Of a stretch of DNA of 64,000 nt, positions 34,656 through 42,678 are shown in pieces; the stretch's first letter is position 1, and each line of letters starts with the position of its first letter. Location of the stretch: assembly GCF_006385255.1 (NCBI RefSeq), contig NZ_VFJE01000056.1:744001-808000 (forward strand), written 5' to 3'. The notes under the pieces were generated by a model. That model ran no database searches. It had not been told where the DNA came from and worked only from the letters and a program-made list of their open reading frames with translations. Source of the stretch: Flavobacterium microcysteis. GTDB lineage: Bacteria; Bacteroidota; Bacteroidia; Flavobacteriales; Flavobacteriaceae. The position numbers were made by a program, and so were the translations under genes.

Positions 34656-35735
34656 TTATAGGTTGAATATTTTAAAACTCTGGTGCATTGATTTTATCAC
34701 AGATTCAGTGCGTTCCGGATGCGTATCTGAGATAAACAGCTGGCCGAAGTCGTCATTGTTTACCATTTCGATTATTTTTCCAACACGGGTTTCATCCAAC
34801 TTGTCGAAAATATCATCAAAAAGCAAGATTGGATTTTGACGGCTTTGTTTTTTTACAAATTCAAATTGTGCCAATTTCAATGCAATCAGGAAAGATTTCT
34901 GCTGGCCTTGCGAACCAAATTTTTTTATAGGATGATGGTCAATCTCAAAAGAAAGGTCGTCTTTATGGATGCCGGTAGTAGTATAGTGCATGATACGGTC
35001 TTTTGCCAGATTTTCTTCCAGCAAAGTCATCAGTTCTTTTTCATGGAGTTGACTTTCATAAACCAATTGTACCGTTTCTTCATTTCCGGTGATGGCCTGA
35101 TGGTGCTTATTAAAGATAGGTACAAAATCTTCCAAAAACTGTTTTCTCTTTTCAAAAATAGCATGGCCCAGACCGTGGAGCTGCTCATTGTAGATAAGCA
35201 AGGTCGTATTTTCGAAAACATGGTTGATTGCAAAATACTTTAATAAGGCATTACGCTGGCTGATAATCTTTTGGTATTGTATCAGTTGTTGTAGATAAGT
35301 CGAATCTAGTTGAGAAATAACCGAGTCAATGAATTTTCTTCTGGTTTCGCTTCCTTCGATAATCAGGTCACGATCGGCTGGAGAAATAATAACTAAAGGT
35401 ATGAATCCGATATGGTCGGAAAATTTATCATACTGCTTGCCGTTTCTTTTCAGGATTTTCTTCTGGCCTTTTTTGAGGCTGCAGACAATTTGTTCTTTTC
35501 GGTCGTCTTTTTCAAATTCGCCGTCAATCACAAAGAATTCTTCGTTGTGTTTGATGTTTTGTACCGCCAAAGGATTGAAGTAGCTTTTTCCGTATGACAA
35601 ATGGTATATAGCATCGAGTATATTGGTCTTGCCAATCCCGTTTTTTCCTACAAAGCAATTTATCTTGCTGTCGAACTCGAAATTCGCTTCCGAAAAGTTT
35701 TTATAATTGAATAATGCTATTTTTTTTAGATACAT
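34656..35735 (-). CDS. recF: DNA replication and repair protein RecF
   Basis: 359 residues from the ATG of [14 protein letters not shown]; the frame upstream has only a TTG. SMC-like ATPase that helps load RecA at gaps. Walker A is [20 protein letters not shown] near residue 30, the signature motif lies in [18 protein letters not shown], and Walker B is [23 protein letters not shown] is the distal histidine loop. Length is normal. It is divergent from the TPR gene and is followed by the hybrid kinase on the same strand. Confidence 0.97.
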   Translation of the reverse strand: MYLKKIALFNYKNFSEANFEFDSKINCFVGKNGIGKTNILDAIYHLSYGKSYFNPLAVQNIKHNEEFFVIDGEFEKDDRKEQIVCSLKKGQKKILKRNGKQYDKFSDHIGFIPLVIISPADRDLIIEGSETRRKFIDSVISQLDSTYLQQLIQYQKIISQRNALLKYFAINHVFENTTLLIYNEQLHGLGHAIFEKRKQFLEDFVPIFNKHHQAITGNEETVQLVYESQLHEKELMTLLEENLAKDRIMHYTTTGIHKDDLSFEIDHHPIKKFGSQGQQKSFLIALKLAQFEFVKKQSRQNPILLFDDIFDKLDETRVGKIIEMVNNDDFGQLFISDTHPERTESVIKSMHQSFKIFNL

Positions 35736-35849
35736 CTGCAAACGCCAGCTGATAGTGAGAACCTTGGGGTTTTTAACACTGATTTTTTAAGAGCGTGCAA
35801 ATTATTGAAAAATAACGACAAAACATCTTTTACATTTGAATAAAAATTT

Positions 35850-35857
35850 TATTTTTG
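35850..35857 (+). promoter_or_regulatory. TAnnTTTG element of the TPR gene
   Basis: TATTTTTG ending 22 bases before the ATG at 35880. No TTG at 19-23 bases upstream. Confidence 0.55.
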
Positions 35858-35879
35858 CACCTCACTTAATTAAAGATTA

Positions 35880-36659
35880 ATGGCGACATATAACAAAAGA
35901 GGCTATAAGGCTCCTAAACCAAAAGAAGAAAACGAATTCGAACCAGATCCACTTGATGCAATTTCAGAAAAAGATAGCACAACTGCAGGAGTATTCAATT
36001 CTTTAGATGAAGGTGCTTCTAGAACCGAAGAATGGGTTGCTAAAAACCAAAAAGGTATTTTTATCGTTATCGGTGCTGTTGCTGTTTTAGCAGCGGGTTA
36101 TCTTTTATACAAGAAATTTGTTGCAGAACCTAAAGAAGAAGAAGCTGCGAACGAAATGTTTCAGGCTCAGAAATACTTCCAACAAGCTACTGACGGAATG
36201 GCAAGTGATTCACTTTACAACCTGTCTTTAAAAGGTGGCGAAGGAAAATTAGGTTTCACCGGAATTATAGAAAACTATTCAGGAACAAATGCAGCTAACC
36301 TGGCAAACTATTATGCTGGTATTGCGTATTTGAATACTAAAAAATACAAAGAGGCAATTGAATATTTAGAAAAATTCAGTTCAGACGATATGATGTTGTC
36401 AGTAGTTGCAAAAGGAGCTATTGGTGATGCGTTTTCTCAATTGAATCAGCCAAAACAAGCTTTGGAATATTATGTGAAGGCTGCTGAAATGAATCAGAAT
36501 GATATGACTACGCCACGTTTCTTATTGAAAGCTGGACAGACTGCTCTGGTATTAAAGCAAAAAGAAACAGCATTGAAATATTTCAACGAAATCAAGGAGA
36601 AATATGAAACTGCTCCTGAAGCGATGAATATTGATGCAATGATTGGATTGGCACAATAA
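35880..36659 (+). CDS. Membrane-anchored tetratricopeptide protein (YfgM-like)
   Basis: 259 residues. A charged cytoplasmic N-terminus (about 1-57) precedes one transmembrane helix (about 60-77, IFIVIGAVAVLAAGYLLY). The periplasmic part contains TPR-like helices (NLANYYAGIAYLNTKKYKEA, AKGAIGDAFSQLNQPKQALE, AGQTALVLKQKETALKYFNE). The architecture matches YfgM/ancillary SecYEG-type proteins, but a specific function is not established here. It is followed by ribH in the same direction with 78 bases between them. Confidence 0.85.
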   Translation: MATYNKRGYKAPKPKEENEFEPDPLDAISEKDSTTAGVFNSLDEGASRTEEWVAKNQKGIFIVIGAVAVLAAGYLLYKKFVAEPKEEEAANEMFQAQKYFQQATDGMASDSLYNLSLKGGEGKLGFTGIIENYSGTNAANLANYYAGIAYLNTKKYKEAIEYLEKFSSDDMMLSVVAKGAIGDAFSQLNQPKQALEYYVKAAEMNQNDMTTPRFLLKAGQTALVLKQKETALKYFNEIKEKYETAPEAMNIDAMIGLAQ

Positions 36660-36715
36660 TTTAGATTTTGGATTTTAGACTTCGGATTTTAGATTTTTGA
36701 TTTCTGTAGTCTTGG
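36660..36715. repeat. Low-complexity GATTTTAGA-type repeats
   Basis: The TPR-ribH spacer carries the words TTAGATTTTGGATTTTAGA and CGGATTTTAGATTTTTG, so GGATTTTAGA occurs twice and close variants surround it. No coding or hairpin role is apparent. Confidence 0.45.
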
Positions 36716-36737
36716 TCTGAGTCGCAATCTTATTAAA

Positions 36738-37232
36738 ATGGCTACAGCTAATAAAAATTTATCAGAATACGATAAAAACACAATCCCAAGCGCGAAAGAT
36801 TTTCGGTTTGGGATTGTTGTTTCAGAATGGAACGACAAAATAACAGAAGGTCTTTTTTCAGGTGCTGAAAAGGCATTGCTGGATTGCGATGCGACGCCGG
36901 ATAATATTATCCGATGGAATGTTCCTGGCAGTTTTGAACTTGTTTATGGTGCAAAACGCATGATCGATACACAGCAAGTGGATACGGTTATTGTAATTGG
37001 CTGTGTGATTCAGGGAGAAACCAAACATTTTGATTTTGTATGCGAAGGTGTTACCCAAGGCATAAAAGATCTGAATGTACAGACAGATGTTCCGGTTATC
37101 TTTTGCGTACTGACCGATAATAACGAGCAGCAATCTATAGACAGAAGCGGTGGGGTTCATGGAAATAAAGGAACCGAAGCGGCAATTGCGGCAATAAAGA
37201 TGGCTTATTTAAGACAACAGTCTTCCAAATAA
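36738..37232 (+). CDS. ribH: 6,7-dimethyl-8-ribityllumazine synthase
   Basis: 164 residues, cytoplasmic. It condenses the ribityl-pyrimidine with dihydroxybutanone phosphate in riboflavin synthesis and usually forms 60-mer or pentameric shells. Signatures are FGIVVSEWNDKITEGL, NVPGSFELVYGAKRM, VIGCVIQGETKHFDFVCEGV with the catalytic His, and VIFCVLTDNNEQQSIDRSG. No other riboflavin gene is next to it, and I see no FMN riboswitch in the short upstream spacer. A strong terminator follows. Confidence 0.97.
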   Translation: MATANKNLSEYDKNTIPSAKDFRFGIVVSEWNDKITEGLFSGAEKALLDCDATPDNIIRWNVPGSFELVYGAKRMIDTQQVDTVIVIGCVIQGETKHFDFVCEGVTQGIKDLNVQTDVPVIFCVLTDNNEQQSIDRSGGVHGNKGTEAAIAAIKMAYLRQQSSK

Positions 37233-37250
37233 AAAAATAACTTACTTATA

Positions 37251-37286
37251 AAAAAGCCTATTTCCGTTATAAGAAATAGGCTTTTT
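37251..37286 (+). terminator. Terminator after ribH
   Basis: AAAAAGCCTATTTC and GAAATAGGCTTTTT form a perfect 14-base stem around an 8-base loop, ending in a T-run. Confidence 0.9.
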
Positions 37287-37346
37287 TGTGTGAAAAACTT
37301 TCCAGTTTTCCTATTTTCTAATTTTTCAATTGTTATATTAATTGTG

Positions 37347-37354
37347 TAACTTTG
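37347..37354 (+). promoter_or_regulatory. TAnnTTTG element of mutL
   Basis: TAACTTTG, 20 bases before the mutL ATG. No TTG at the usual distance; one lies 14 bases upstream. Confidence 0.55.
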
Positions 37355-37374
37355 AAAGTCAACAAATTTATAGA

Positions 37375-39264
37375 ATGTCGAGTATAATTCAATTGCTTCC
37401 AGATCATGTTGCCAACCAGATAGCTGCTGGAGAAGTAGTCCAGAGACCTGCGTCTGTAGTAAAAGAACTCCTTGAAAATGCAGTTGACGCCAAAGCTAAC
37501 GATATCAAGCTTATTATTAAAGATGCCGGAAAATCGCTTGTACAGGTGATTGATAATGGTGTTGGCATGAGCGTTACCGATGCGCGTTTGTGTTTTGAGC
37601 GCCATGCAACTTCAAAAATCAGAGCAGCAGAAGATTTATTTTCATTGCATACCAAAGGTTTCCGTGGCGAAGCCTTGGCTTCTATTGCAGCAATTGCGCA
37701 TGTAGAAATGAAAACAAAGCAGGAGCAGGACGAATTGGGAACGCACCTCGCTATTGAAGGAGGCAAATTTGTGTCGCAAGATGTGGCCGTTTTACCAAAA
37801 GGGACATCCTTTGCAGTAAAAAATCTTTTTTTTAATATACCGGCCAGAAGGAATTTCCTAAAGTCGGATACGGTGGAACACCGCCATATTGTTGATGAAT
37901 TCCAAAGGGTTGCTTTAGCCCATCCGAATATCCATTTCACGATGTATCATAACGGAAGCGAAATGTTTAATCTTCCGGCATCGAACCTGCGTCAGCGTAT
38001 CGTGAATATTTTTTCAGGGAAGACCAATGAAAAGCTTGTCCCGATTCAGGAAAGTACAGAAATCGTAGGAATACAAGGTTTTGTAAGCAAGCCTGAATTT
38101 GCAAAGAAGAACAGGGGCGAACAATTTTTCTTCGTCAACGACCGTTTTATCAAAAGCGGTTATCTGCATCATGCGATCATGGCTGCTTATGAAGGATTGC
38201 TGAAAGATGGCTGCCAGCCAAGTTATTTTATCTATCTGGATGTTCCGCCTAATACGATTGATATTAATATACATCCAACAAAAACAGAAATAAAATTTGA
38301 CGATGAGCATGCACTCTATGCCATTTTGCGTTCTGCTATAAAGCATAGCTTGGGACAGTTTAATGTGGCCCCGGTTTTGGATTTTGACAGGGATTCTAAT
38401 TTGGATACGCCTTACGAATATGAGGGAAAAGAAGCGTCTATGCCTTTAATTCAGGTGGATGCTAATTTTAATCCGTTTGGCGACCCGGATCCGGCTCCTA
38501 CAAAATCATACAGTAGCGGCAGTGGTAGTAGTTATAGCGGATCGGGAAGTTCGTACAGAAAGCCTGAGCCGTCTAACTGGGAAAGCTTGTATGTGGGATT
38601 AAAACAGGATACGGAAACGATTACCGATATACAGGATATCCAATTTGAATCAGAAGAAGTAACAGGTTCTTTGTTTAACGATAAGGAAATCGAAGAAGCG
38701 ATTTATAAGACCTATCAGATTCATAAAAAATATATTGTTAGCCCTATCAAATCAGGAATGGTGATTATTGACCAGCAACGGGCACACCAAAGGGTTTTGT
38801 ATGAGCAGTTTTTGGCAAATATGACTGTTAATCAGGCATCAAGTCAGCAGTTGTTATTTCCGCTGAATCTTTATTTTTCGTCTCAGGAAATAATACTGAT
38901 TTCTGAATTGCAGCTTTCGCTGGTTAACACCGGATTTGTTTTTGAAGAAGTTAAGGAAGATCATGTAGTGATTTCAGGAATTCCAGTCAATGTGACAGAA
39001 AGTGAGGTTTCGATCTTGTTGGAACAATTATTGAGTGACCTACAAGACGAAATTCCGGAAAGCAGTTTCAGCCAGAACGATACGATTGCAAAATCTATGG
39101 CAAAAAGCCTTGCTGTTAAAACAGGAACATATCTGACAGAAAGAGAGCAGGAGAATCTCGTTAACGGGCTTTTTGCATGTAAGGAGCCTAATGTTTCGCC
39201 TTTTCATAAACCAACCTTTATCACGATGAGTGTAGAGGATTTAGACAAAAAATTTGCAGTATGA
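37375..39264 (+). CDS. mutL: DNA mismatch repair protein MutL
   Basis: 629 residues from the ATG of MSSIIQLLPDHVANQIAAGE. The N-terminal GHKL ATPase has VKELLENAVDA, IDNGVGM, FERHATSKI and TKGFRGEALASIAAI. A Gly/Ser/Tyr-rich linker (about 375-400) separates it from the C-terminal dimerisation domain. That domain carries DQQRAHQRVLYE (about 466-477) where endonuclease MutL proteins have DQHAxxExxxxE, and ACKEPNVSPFHKPTF where they have ACK and CPHGRP boxes. The endonuclease site therefore looks degenerate. The 3' end overlaps the first rhomboid gene by 4 bases. Confidence 0.95.
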   Translation: MSSIIQLLPDHVANQIAAGEVVQRPASVVKELLENAVDAKANDIKLIIKDAGKSLVQVIDNGVGMSVTDARLCFERHATSKIRAAEDLFSLHTKGFRGEALASIAAIAHVEMKTKQEQDELGTHLAIEGGKFVSQDVAVLPKGTSFAVKNLFFNIPARRNFLKSDTVEHRHIVDEFQRVALAHPNIHFTMYHNGSEMFNLPASNLRQRIVNIFSGKTNEKLVPIQESTEIVGIQGFVSKPEFAKKNRGEQFFFVNDRFIKSGYLHHAIMAAYEGLLKDGCQPSYFIYLDVPPNTIDINIHPTKTEIKFDDEHALYAILRSAIKHSLGQFNVAPVLDFDRDSNLDTPYEYEGKEASMPLIQVDANFNPFGDPDPAPTKSYSSGSGSSYSGSGSSYRKPEPSNWESLYVGLKQDTETITDIQDIQFESEEVTGSLFNDKEIEEAIYKTYQIHKKYIVSPIKSGMVIIDQQRAHQRVLYEQFLANMTVNQASSQQLLFPLNLYFSSQEIILISELQLSLVNTGFVFEEVKEDHVVISGIPVNVTESEVSILLEQLLSDLQDEIPESSFSQNDTIAKSMAKSLAVKTGTYLTEREQENLVNGLFACKEPNVSPFHKPTFITMSVEDLDKKFAV

Positions 39265-40076
39265 TGAATATCACGCCTACAGTCAAGCAGTTATTGATTA
39301 TAAACATTATATTTTTTATTGGGACACAGGTAGTAGGACCATACGCCGAATCTCTTTTTGCGCTTTTTTATCCTGAAAATGACCATTTTAAATATTGGCA
39401 GCCACTAACACATATGTTTATGCATGGAAATATCATGCATATTTTCTTCAATATGTTTGCCTTGTTTTCTTTTGGTAGTGCTTTGGAACATTTTTGGGGT
39501 GCGAAGAAATTCTTGTTTTTCTATATTTCTTGCGGTTTGGGTGCGGCTTTGATGCAGCTTGGAGTGAATTATCTTGAAATGCAGCATCTTTTAGAACCAG
39601 TTAGGTATTTGGGCTTGTCAGACAATACATTGCATCAGATACTGAATGTGACTTTTTCTGATGGAAATGCGTACAGAGGTGATATGTTCTTTAATGAAAT
39701 CAAACCAATTTTAGAAGGAGCAGGAAAAACAAACCTTAGCGATGCAGGTTTTAAAAGCTTATTTGATGCGGCCATGCTAAATCAAACTCCAATGGTTGGA
39801 GCTTCTGGTGCCATTTATGGATTATTAGTAGCCTTCGCTTTTATGTTTCCTAATGCTGAATTGATGATGTTCTTTATTCCGATTCCAATCAAAGCAAAAT
39901 ATTTCGTACCGGGATTATTAGCTTTGGATTTGTTTTTAGGTACTTCTGGCAGATCCTTATTTGGCGATGGACCTGGTGGAGTTGCTCACTTTGCCCATAT
40001 TGGAGGCGCTATCATCGGATTTTTGATGATGTGGTATTGGAAGAAGAATCAATTTCATAGCAATCGCTGGAATTAA
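39261..40076 (+). CDS. Rhomboid-family intramembrane serine protease, first copy
   Basis: 271 residues. The fold is seen in FKYWQPLTHMFMHGNIMHIF, FNMFALFSFGSALEHFWG, the catalytic Ser182 in VGASGAIYGLL and His246 in AHFAHIGGAIIGFL. An extra hydrophilic stretch of about 70 residues (about 105-177) sits before the serine helix and is likely extracytoplasmic or a large loop. Rhomboids cleave substrates within the membrane; the substrate here is unknown. The start overlaps the mutL stop by 4 bases and a second rhomboid gene follows after 12 bases. Confidence 0.92.
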   Translation: MMNITPTVKQLLIINIIFFIGTQVVGPYAESLFALFYPENDHFKYWQPLTHMFMHGNIMHIFFNMFALFSFGSALEHFWGAKKFLFFYISCGLGAALMQLGVNYLEMQHLLEPVRYLGLSDNTLHQILNVTFSDGNAYRGDMFFNEIKPILEGAGKTNLSDAGFKSLFDAAMLNQTPMVGASGAIYGLLVAFAFMFPNAELMMFFIPIPIKAKYFVPGLLALDLFLGTSGRSLFGDGPGGVAHFAHIGGAIIGFLMMWYWKKNQFHSNRWN

Positions 40077-40088
40077 TCTGTTGGGTTT

Positions 40089-40958
40089 ATGGGAATCATT
40101 GATGATTTAAAGATACAATACAAGACAGGAGGAATTACGCTGCAGTTAATCTTCTGGAATATAGGCATTGCTATACCTTTGTTTTTGCTGCACGCCTTTT
40201 CAAATGACGGTTTCCTGTCTTTGATGTCATGGATACAGCTTACTTCAGATCCGTCTGAGTTTATCCTAAAACCGTGGACCATACTTACGTATAGTTTTCT
40301 GCATGTGGATGTACTGCATCTGCTTTTTAACATGATTATGCTTAATTTTTCAGGAAGGCTTTTCCTGACCTTTTTTACACAAAAGCAATTTTTAGGATTG
40401 TATTTGTTGGGAGCTATTTTTGCAGGATTGGTTTTTCTGGGTACTTTCTTTCTTTTTGGCTATAAAGCACCTATTATTGGAGCTTCTGGGGCAATAATGG
40501 CAGTTCTTATTGCTTCTGCAACCTATGCTCCTTTGTATCAGATAAGGCTGTTGCTGATAGGGACAGTTAAACTATGGCATATTGCTTTCGTCTTTGTAAT
40601 ACTGGATCTTGTCCAGATGCCGACAAATAATATGGGAGGGCATATTGCTCACCTTGGTGGAGCCTTTTTCGGTTTTATTTATATAAAGCTGTTACAAAAT
40701 GGTACCGATTTGAGTCTTATAGTTACCCGAATCTTAGACTTTTTTGCCAATCTGTTTAAGCCTAAGAAGGGAACGCCTTTTAAAAAGGTACATCGAAATG
40801 TAAGTCAACCGAAACCAAAAACGGCTACAACCAGCAAGATTGTTGTGAAAGATAAAACACAGCAGCAGATTGATGAAATTCTTGACAAGATAAGCCAGTC
40901 TGGTTATGACAGCCTGACCAAAGAGGAAAAAGAATTTCTTTTCAAAGCAGGAAAGTAA
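40089..40958 (+). CDS. Rhomboid-family intramembrane serine protease, second copy
   Basis: 289 residues. Conserved features are PWTILTYSFLHVDVLHLLF, FNMIMLNFSGRLF, Ser133 in IIGASGAIMAVL and His188 in GGHIAHLGGAFFGF. It lacks the long loop found in the first copy but has a basic cytoplasmic tail of about 85 residues (FKKVHRNVSQPKPKTATTSK) ending in QIDEILDKISQSGYDSLTKE, a short helical motif found at the C-termini of many Bacteroidota rhomboids. Both active-site residues are present. It is probably co-transcribed with mutL and the first rhomboid gene. Confidence 0.92.
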   Translation: MGIIDDLKIQYKTGGITLQLIFWNIGIAIPLFLLHAFSNDGFLSLMSWIQLTSDPSEFILKPWTILTYSFLHVDVLHLLFNMIMLNFSGRLFLTFFTQKQFLGLYLLGAIFAGLVFLGTFFLFGYKAPIIGASGAIMAVLIASATYAPLYQIRLLLIGTVKLWHIAFVFVILDLVQMPTNNMGGHIAHLGGAFFGFIYIKLLQNGTDLSLIVTRILDFFANLFKPKKGTPFKKVHRNVSQPKPKTATTSKIVVKDKTQQQIDEILDKISQSGYDSLTKEEKEFLFKAGK

Positions 40959-41006
40959 AGAAAGTTTTTTAATCTTTGCTAGAACTCAAAAATTGTTTGT
41001 CCAAAA

Positions 41007-42053
41007 ATGAAAAACCTTTCATGGTTCAATAAAGCAATGTTTTTCTTCAATATAGTGTTGACTGTATTGACGTTTCTTGCGTATATCTTACCATTTTTGG
41101 CTCCTAAATTGTTTCCTATCTTATCTGTACTGACGCTGATATTGCCTTTCATGCTGATCTTAAATCTCCTCTTTTTTATTTATTGGGGAATACAGATGAA
41201 AAGGCAGATTTTGCTTTCTTCATTAGTACTGCTGATGGGAATTACTTTTATCAATAAGTTTTATAAATTTTCGAGTACAGACCTTCCGCCTTCTGATAAT
41301 GATTTTACGGTGATGAGCTATAATGTACGCCTTTTTAATCTTTATAAGTGGATCGAAAGAGACGATGTTCCGGAACTGATTGCCAATTTCATCAATGATA
41401 AGAATCCGGATATTCTTTGTATTCAGGAGTATTCTGAAGGGAAGATTGATTTAAGAGCCTACAAGCACAAATATGTTTTAATGAAAGGAGATAAGACGTT
41501 GACCGGGCAGGCTATATTTTCTAAATTTCCTATAGTGGGCAGGGGAGATATTGTGTTTCCAAATTCGAATAATAATGCCGTTTATGCCGATATAAAAAGA
41601 GGTAAGGATACCATCAGGGTTTATAATATGCACCTGCAATCAATCAAAATTACTCCGGATGTCCACGAGCTTAATGAAGATATTAATGAATTAAGCGAGC
41701 AAAAGTCAAAGAAGATGATCAAGAGGATGAGTGAGGCTTTTAAAGAGCAGCAGGAGCAGGCTGAAATCATAATGAACCACAAGAAAAACAGCAAACTTCC
41801 TGAAATCATATGCGGAGACATGAATAACAGTGCTTTTTCATTTGTGTACCGAAGTATCAGAGGAAAATTGAACGATGCCTTTGAAGAAGCCGGAAGCGGT
41901 TTTGGGAAGTCGTATGATTTTAAATACTATCCTGCCAGAATCGACTATATCTTTGCTGATAAAAAGATGCAGGTCAAAAACTTTGAAAGCTATCCGGATT
42001 TTGTCAATTCAGATCACTTCCCGGTTATGGCAAGGCTGGCCTTCGAGAATTAA
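41007..42053 (+). CDS. Membrane-anchored endonuclease/exonuclease/phosphatase-family protein
   Basis: 348 residues. Two or three hydrophobic helices (about 8-80) anchor the N-terminus. The catalytic EEP domain has MSYNVRLFN (Asn), IQEYSEG (metal-binding Glu), YNMHLQSIK, CGDMNNSAFS (Asp and Asn) and SDHFPVMARL (Asp-His pair). The family includes nucleases and phospholipid or inositol phosphatases. A membrane-bound member could act on lipids or on extracellular DNA. It is the last gene of the plus-strand run after mutL and the rhomboids and converges on wbqC with 9 bases between stops. Confidence 0.87.
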   Translation: MKNLSWFNKAMFFFNIVLTVLTFLAYILPFLAPKLFPILSVLTLILPFMLILNLLFFIYWGIQMKRQILLSSLVLLMGITFINKFYKFSSTDLPPSDNDFTVMSYNVRLFNLYKWIERDDVPELIANFINDKNPDILCIQEYSEGKIDLRAYKHKYVLMKGDKTLTGQAIFSKFPIVGRGDIVFPNSNNNAVYADIKRGKDTIRVYNMHLQSIKITPDVHELNEDINELSEQKSKKMIKRMSEAFKEQQEQAEIIMNHKKNSKLPEIICGDMNNSAFSFVYRSIRGKLNDAFEEAGSGFGKSYDFKYYPARIDYIFADKKMQVKNFESYPDFVNSDHFPVMARLAFEN

Positions 42054-42062
42054 TAGCGGGTT

Positions 42063-42677
42063 TTAAAGCGATTGTGTTTTTAGATACTCCAAAGCATGTC
42101 TTCCTTCATTAAACAACAAATCCAGAATGCTCAGGTTATTCAAATAGCCGTGCTTTTCTTCAAAAACCTGGGTATAGGGCTCAAATTGTAAAGTGTCTTT
42201 TTTTCCGTTCGCCAGAGGACGGAAATCTGAAAATTGAGACGCTTCGTGAAAATACTCTTCCGTTTTCTTATACGAAAAGTCAAAGCCAAGGCAATCTGAA
42301 ACAATTTCAAGGGCTTCAAAATTTAAATCCATCAAAAAGGTATGTTTCTTTTGGAAAATAGGAGACAGGTCGTCTTCAAAATATTCAAAAAAAGGCGAAG
42401 TCCTATAGGCTGCTTCAAGCGACTTGAAGTGCTGTTTTTGCCAACCAAAGGCATCTTCGATTCGGACATCTTTTGTTTTCTGGTGCCTGTCAGCTTTTGA
42501 ATGCTTTACAGGAATATTAAGCAGCTGCATTCCATTTGGACTGTAGATGTACATTCTATTCCTGTTGGTCTGCTTTTGGAAGTTGTCTTCCATCTCAAAG
42601 GTAATCGAGTCGGCTTGAACCATAGCAGCAAATTGGCTGATGGATGGGAAATAAGTTGGAAGCAAAAGAGCGTTCAT
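42063..42677 (-). CDS. WbqC-like family protein
   Basis: 204 residues, no signal peptide. The start LLPTYFPSISQFAAMVQADS and the motifs NRMYIYSPNGMQLLNIPV and GWQKQHFKSLEAAYRTSPFF identify the WbqC/WbqC-like family, first named from O-antigen clusters and of unproven function. Here it sits at the end of the parA-parB-DUF5683-dapB-lepB operon, 1 base after lepB, the arrangement seen in Flavobacteriaceae. An O-antigen role is not indicated by the context. Confidence 0.85.
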   Translation of the reverse strand: MNALLLPTYFPSISQFAAMVQADSITFEMEDNFQKQTNRNRMYIYSPNGMQLLNIPVKHSKADRHQKTKDVRIEDAFGWQKQHFKSLEAAYRTSPFFEYFEDDLSPIFQKKHTFLMDLNFEALEIVSDCLGFDFSYKKTEEYFHEASQFSDFRPLANGKKDTLQFEPYTQVFEEKHGYLNNLSILDLLFNEGRHALEYLKTQSL

Positions 42678-42678
42678 C

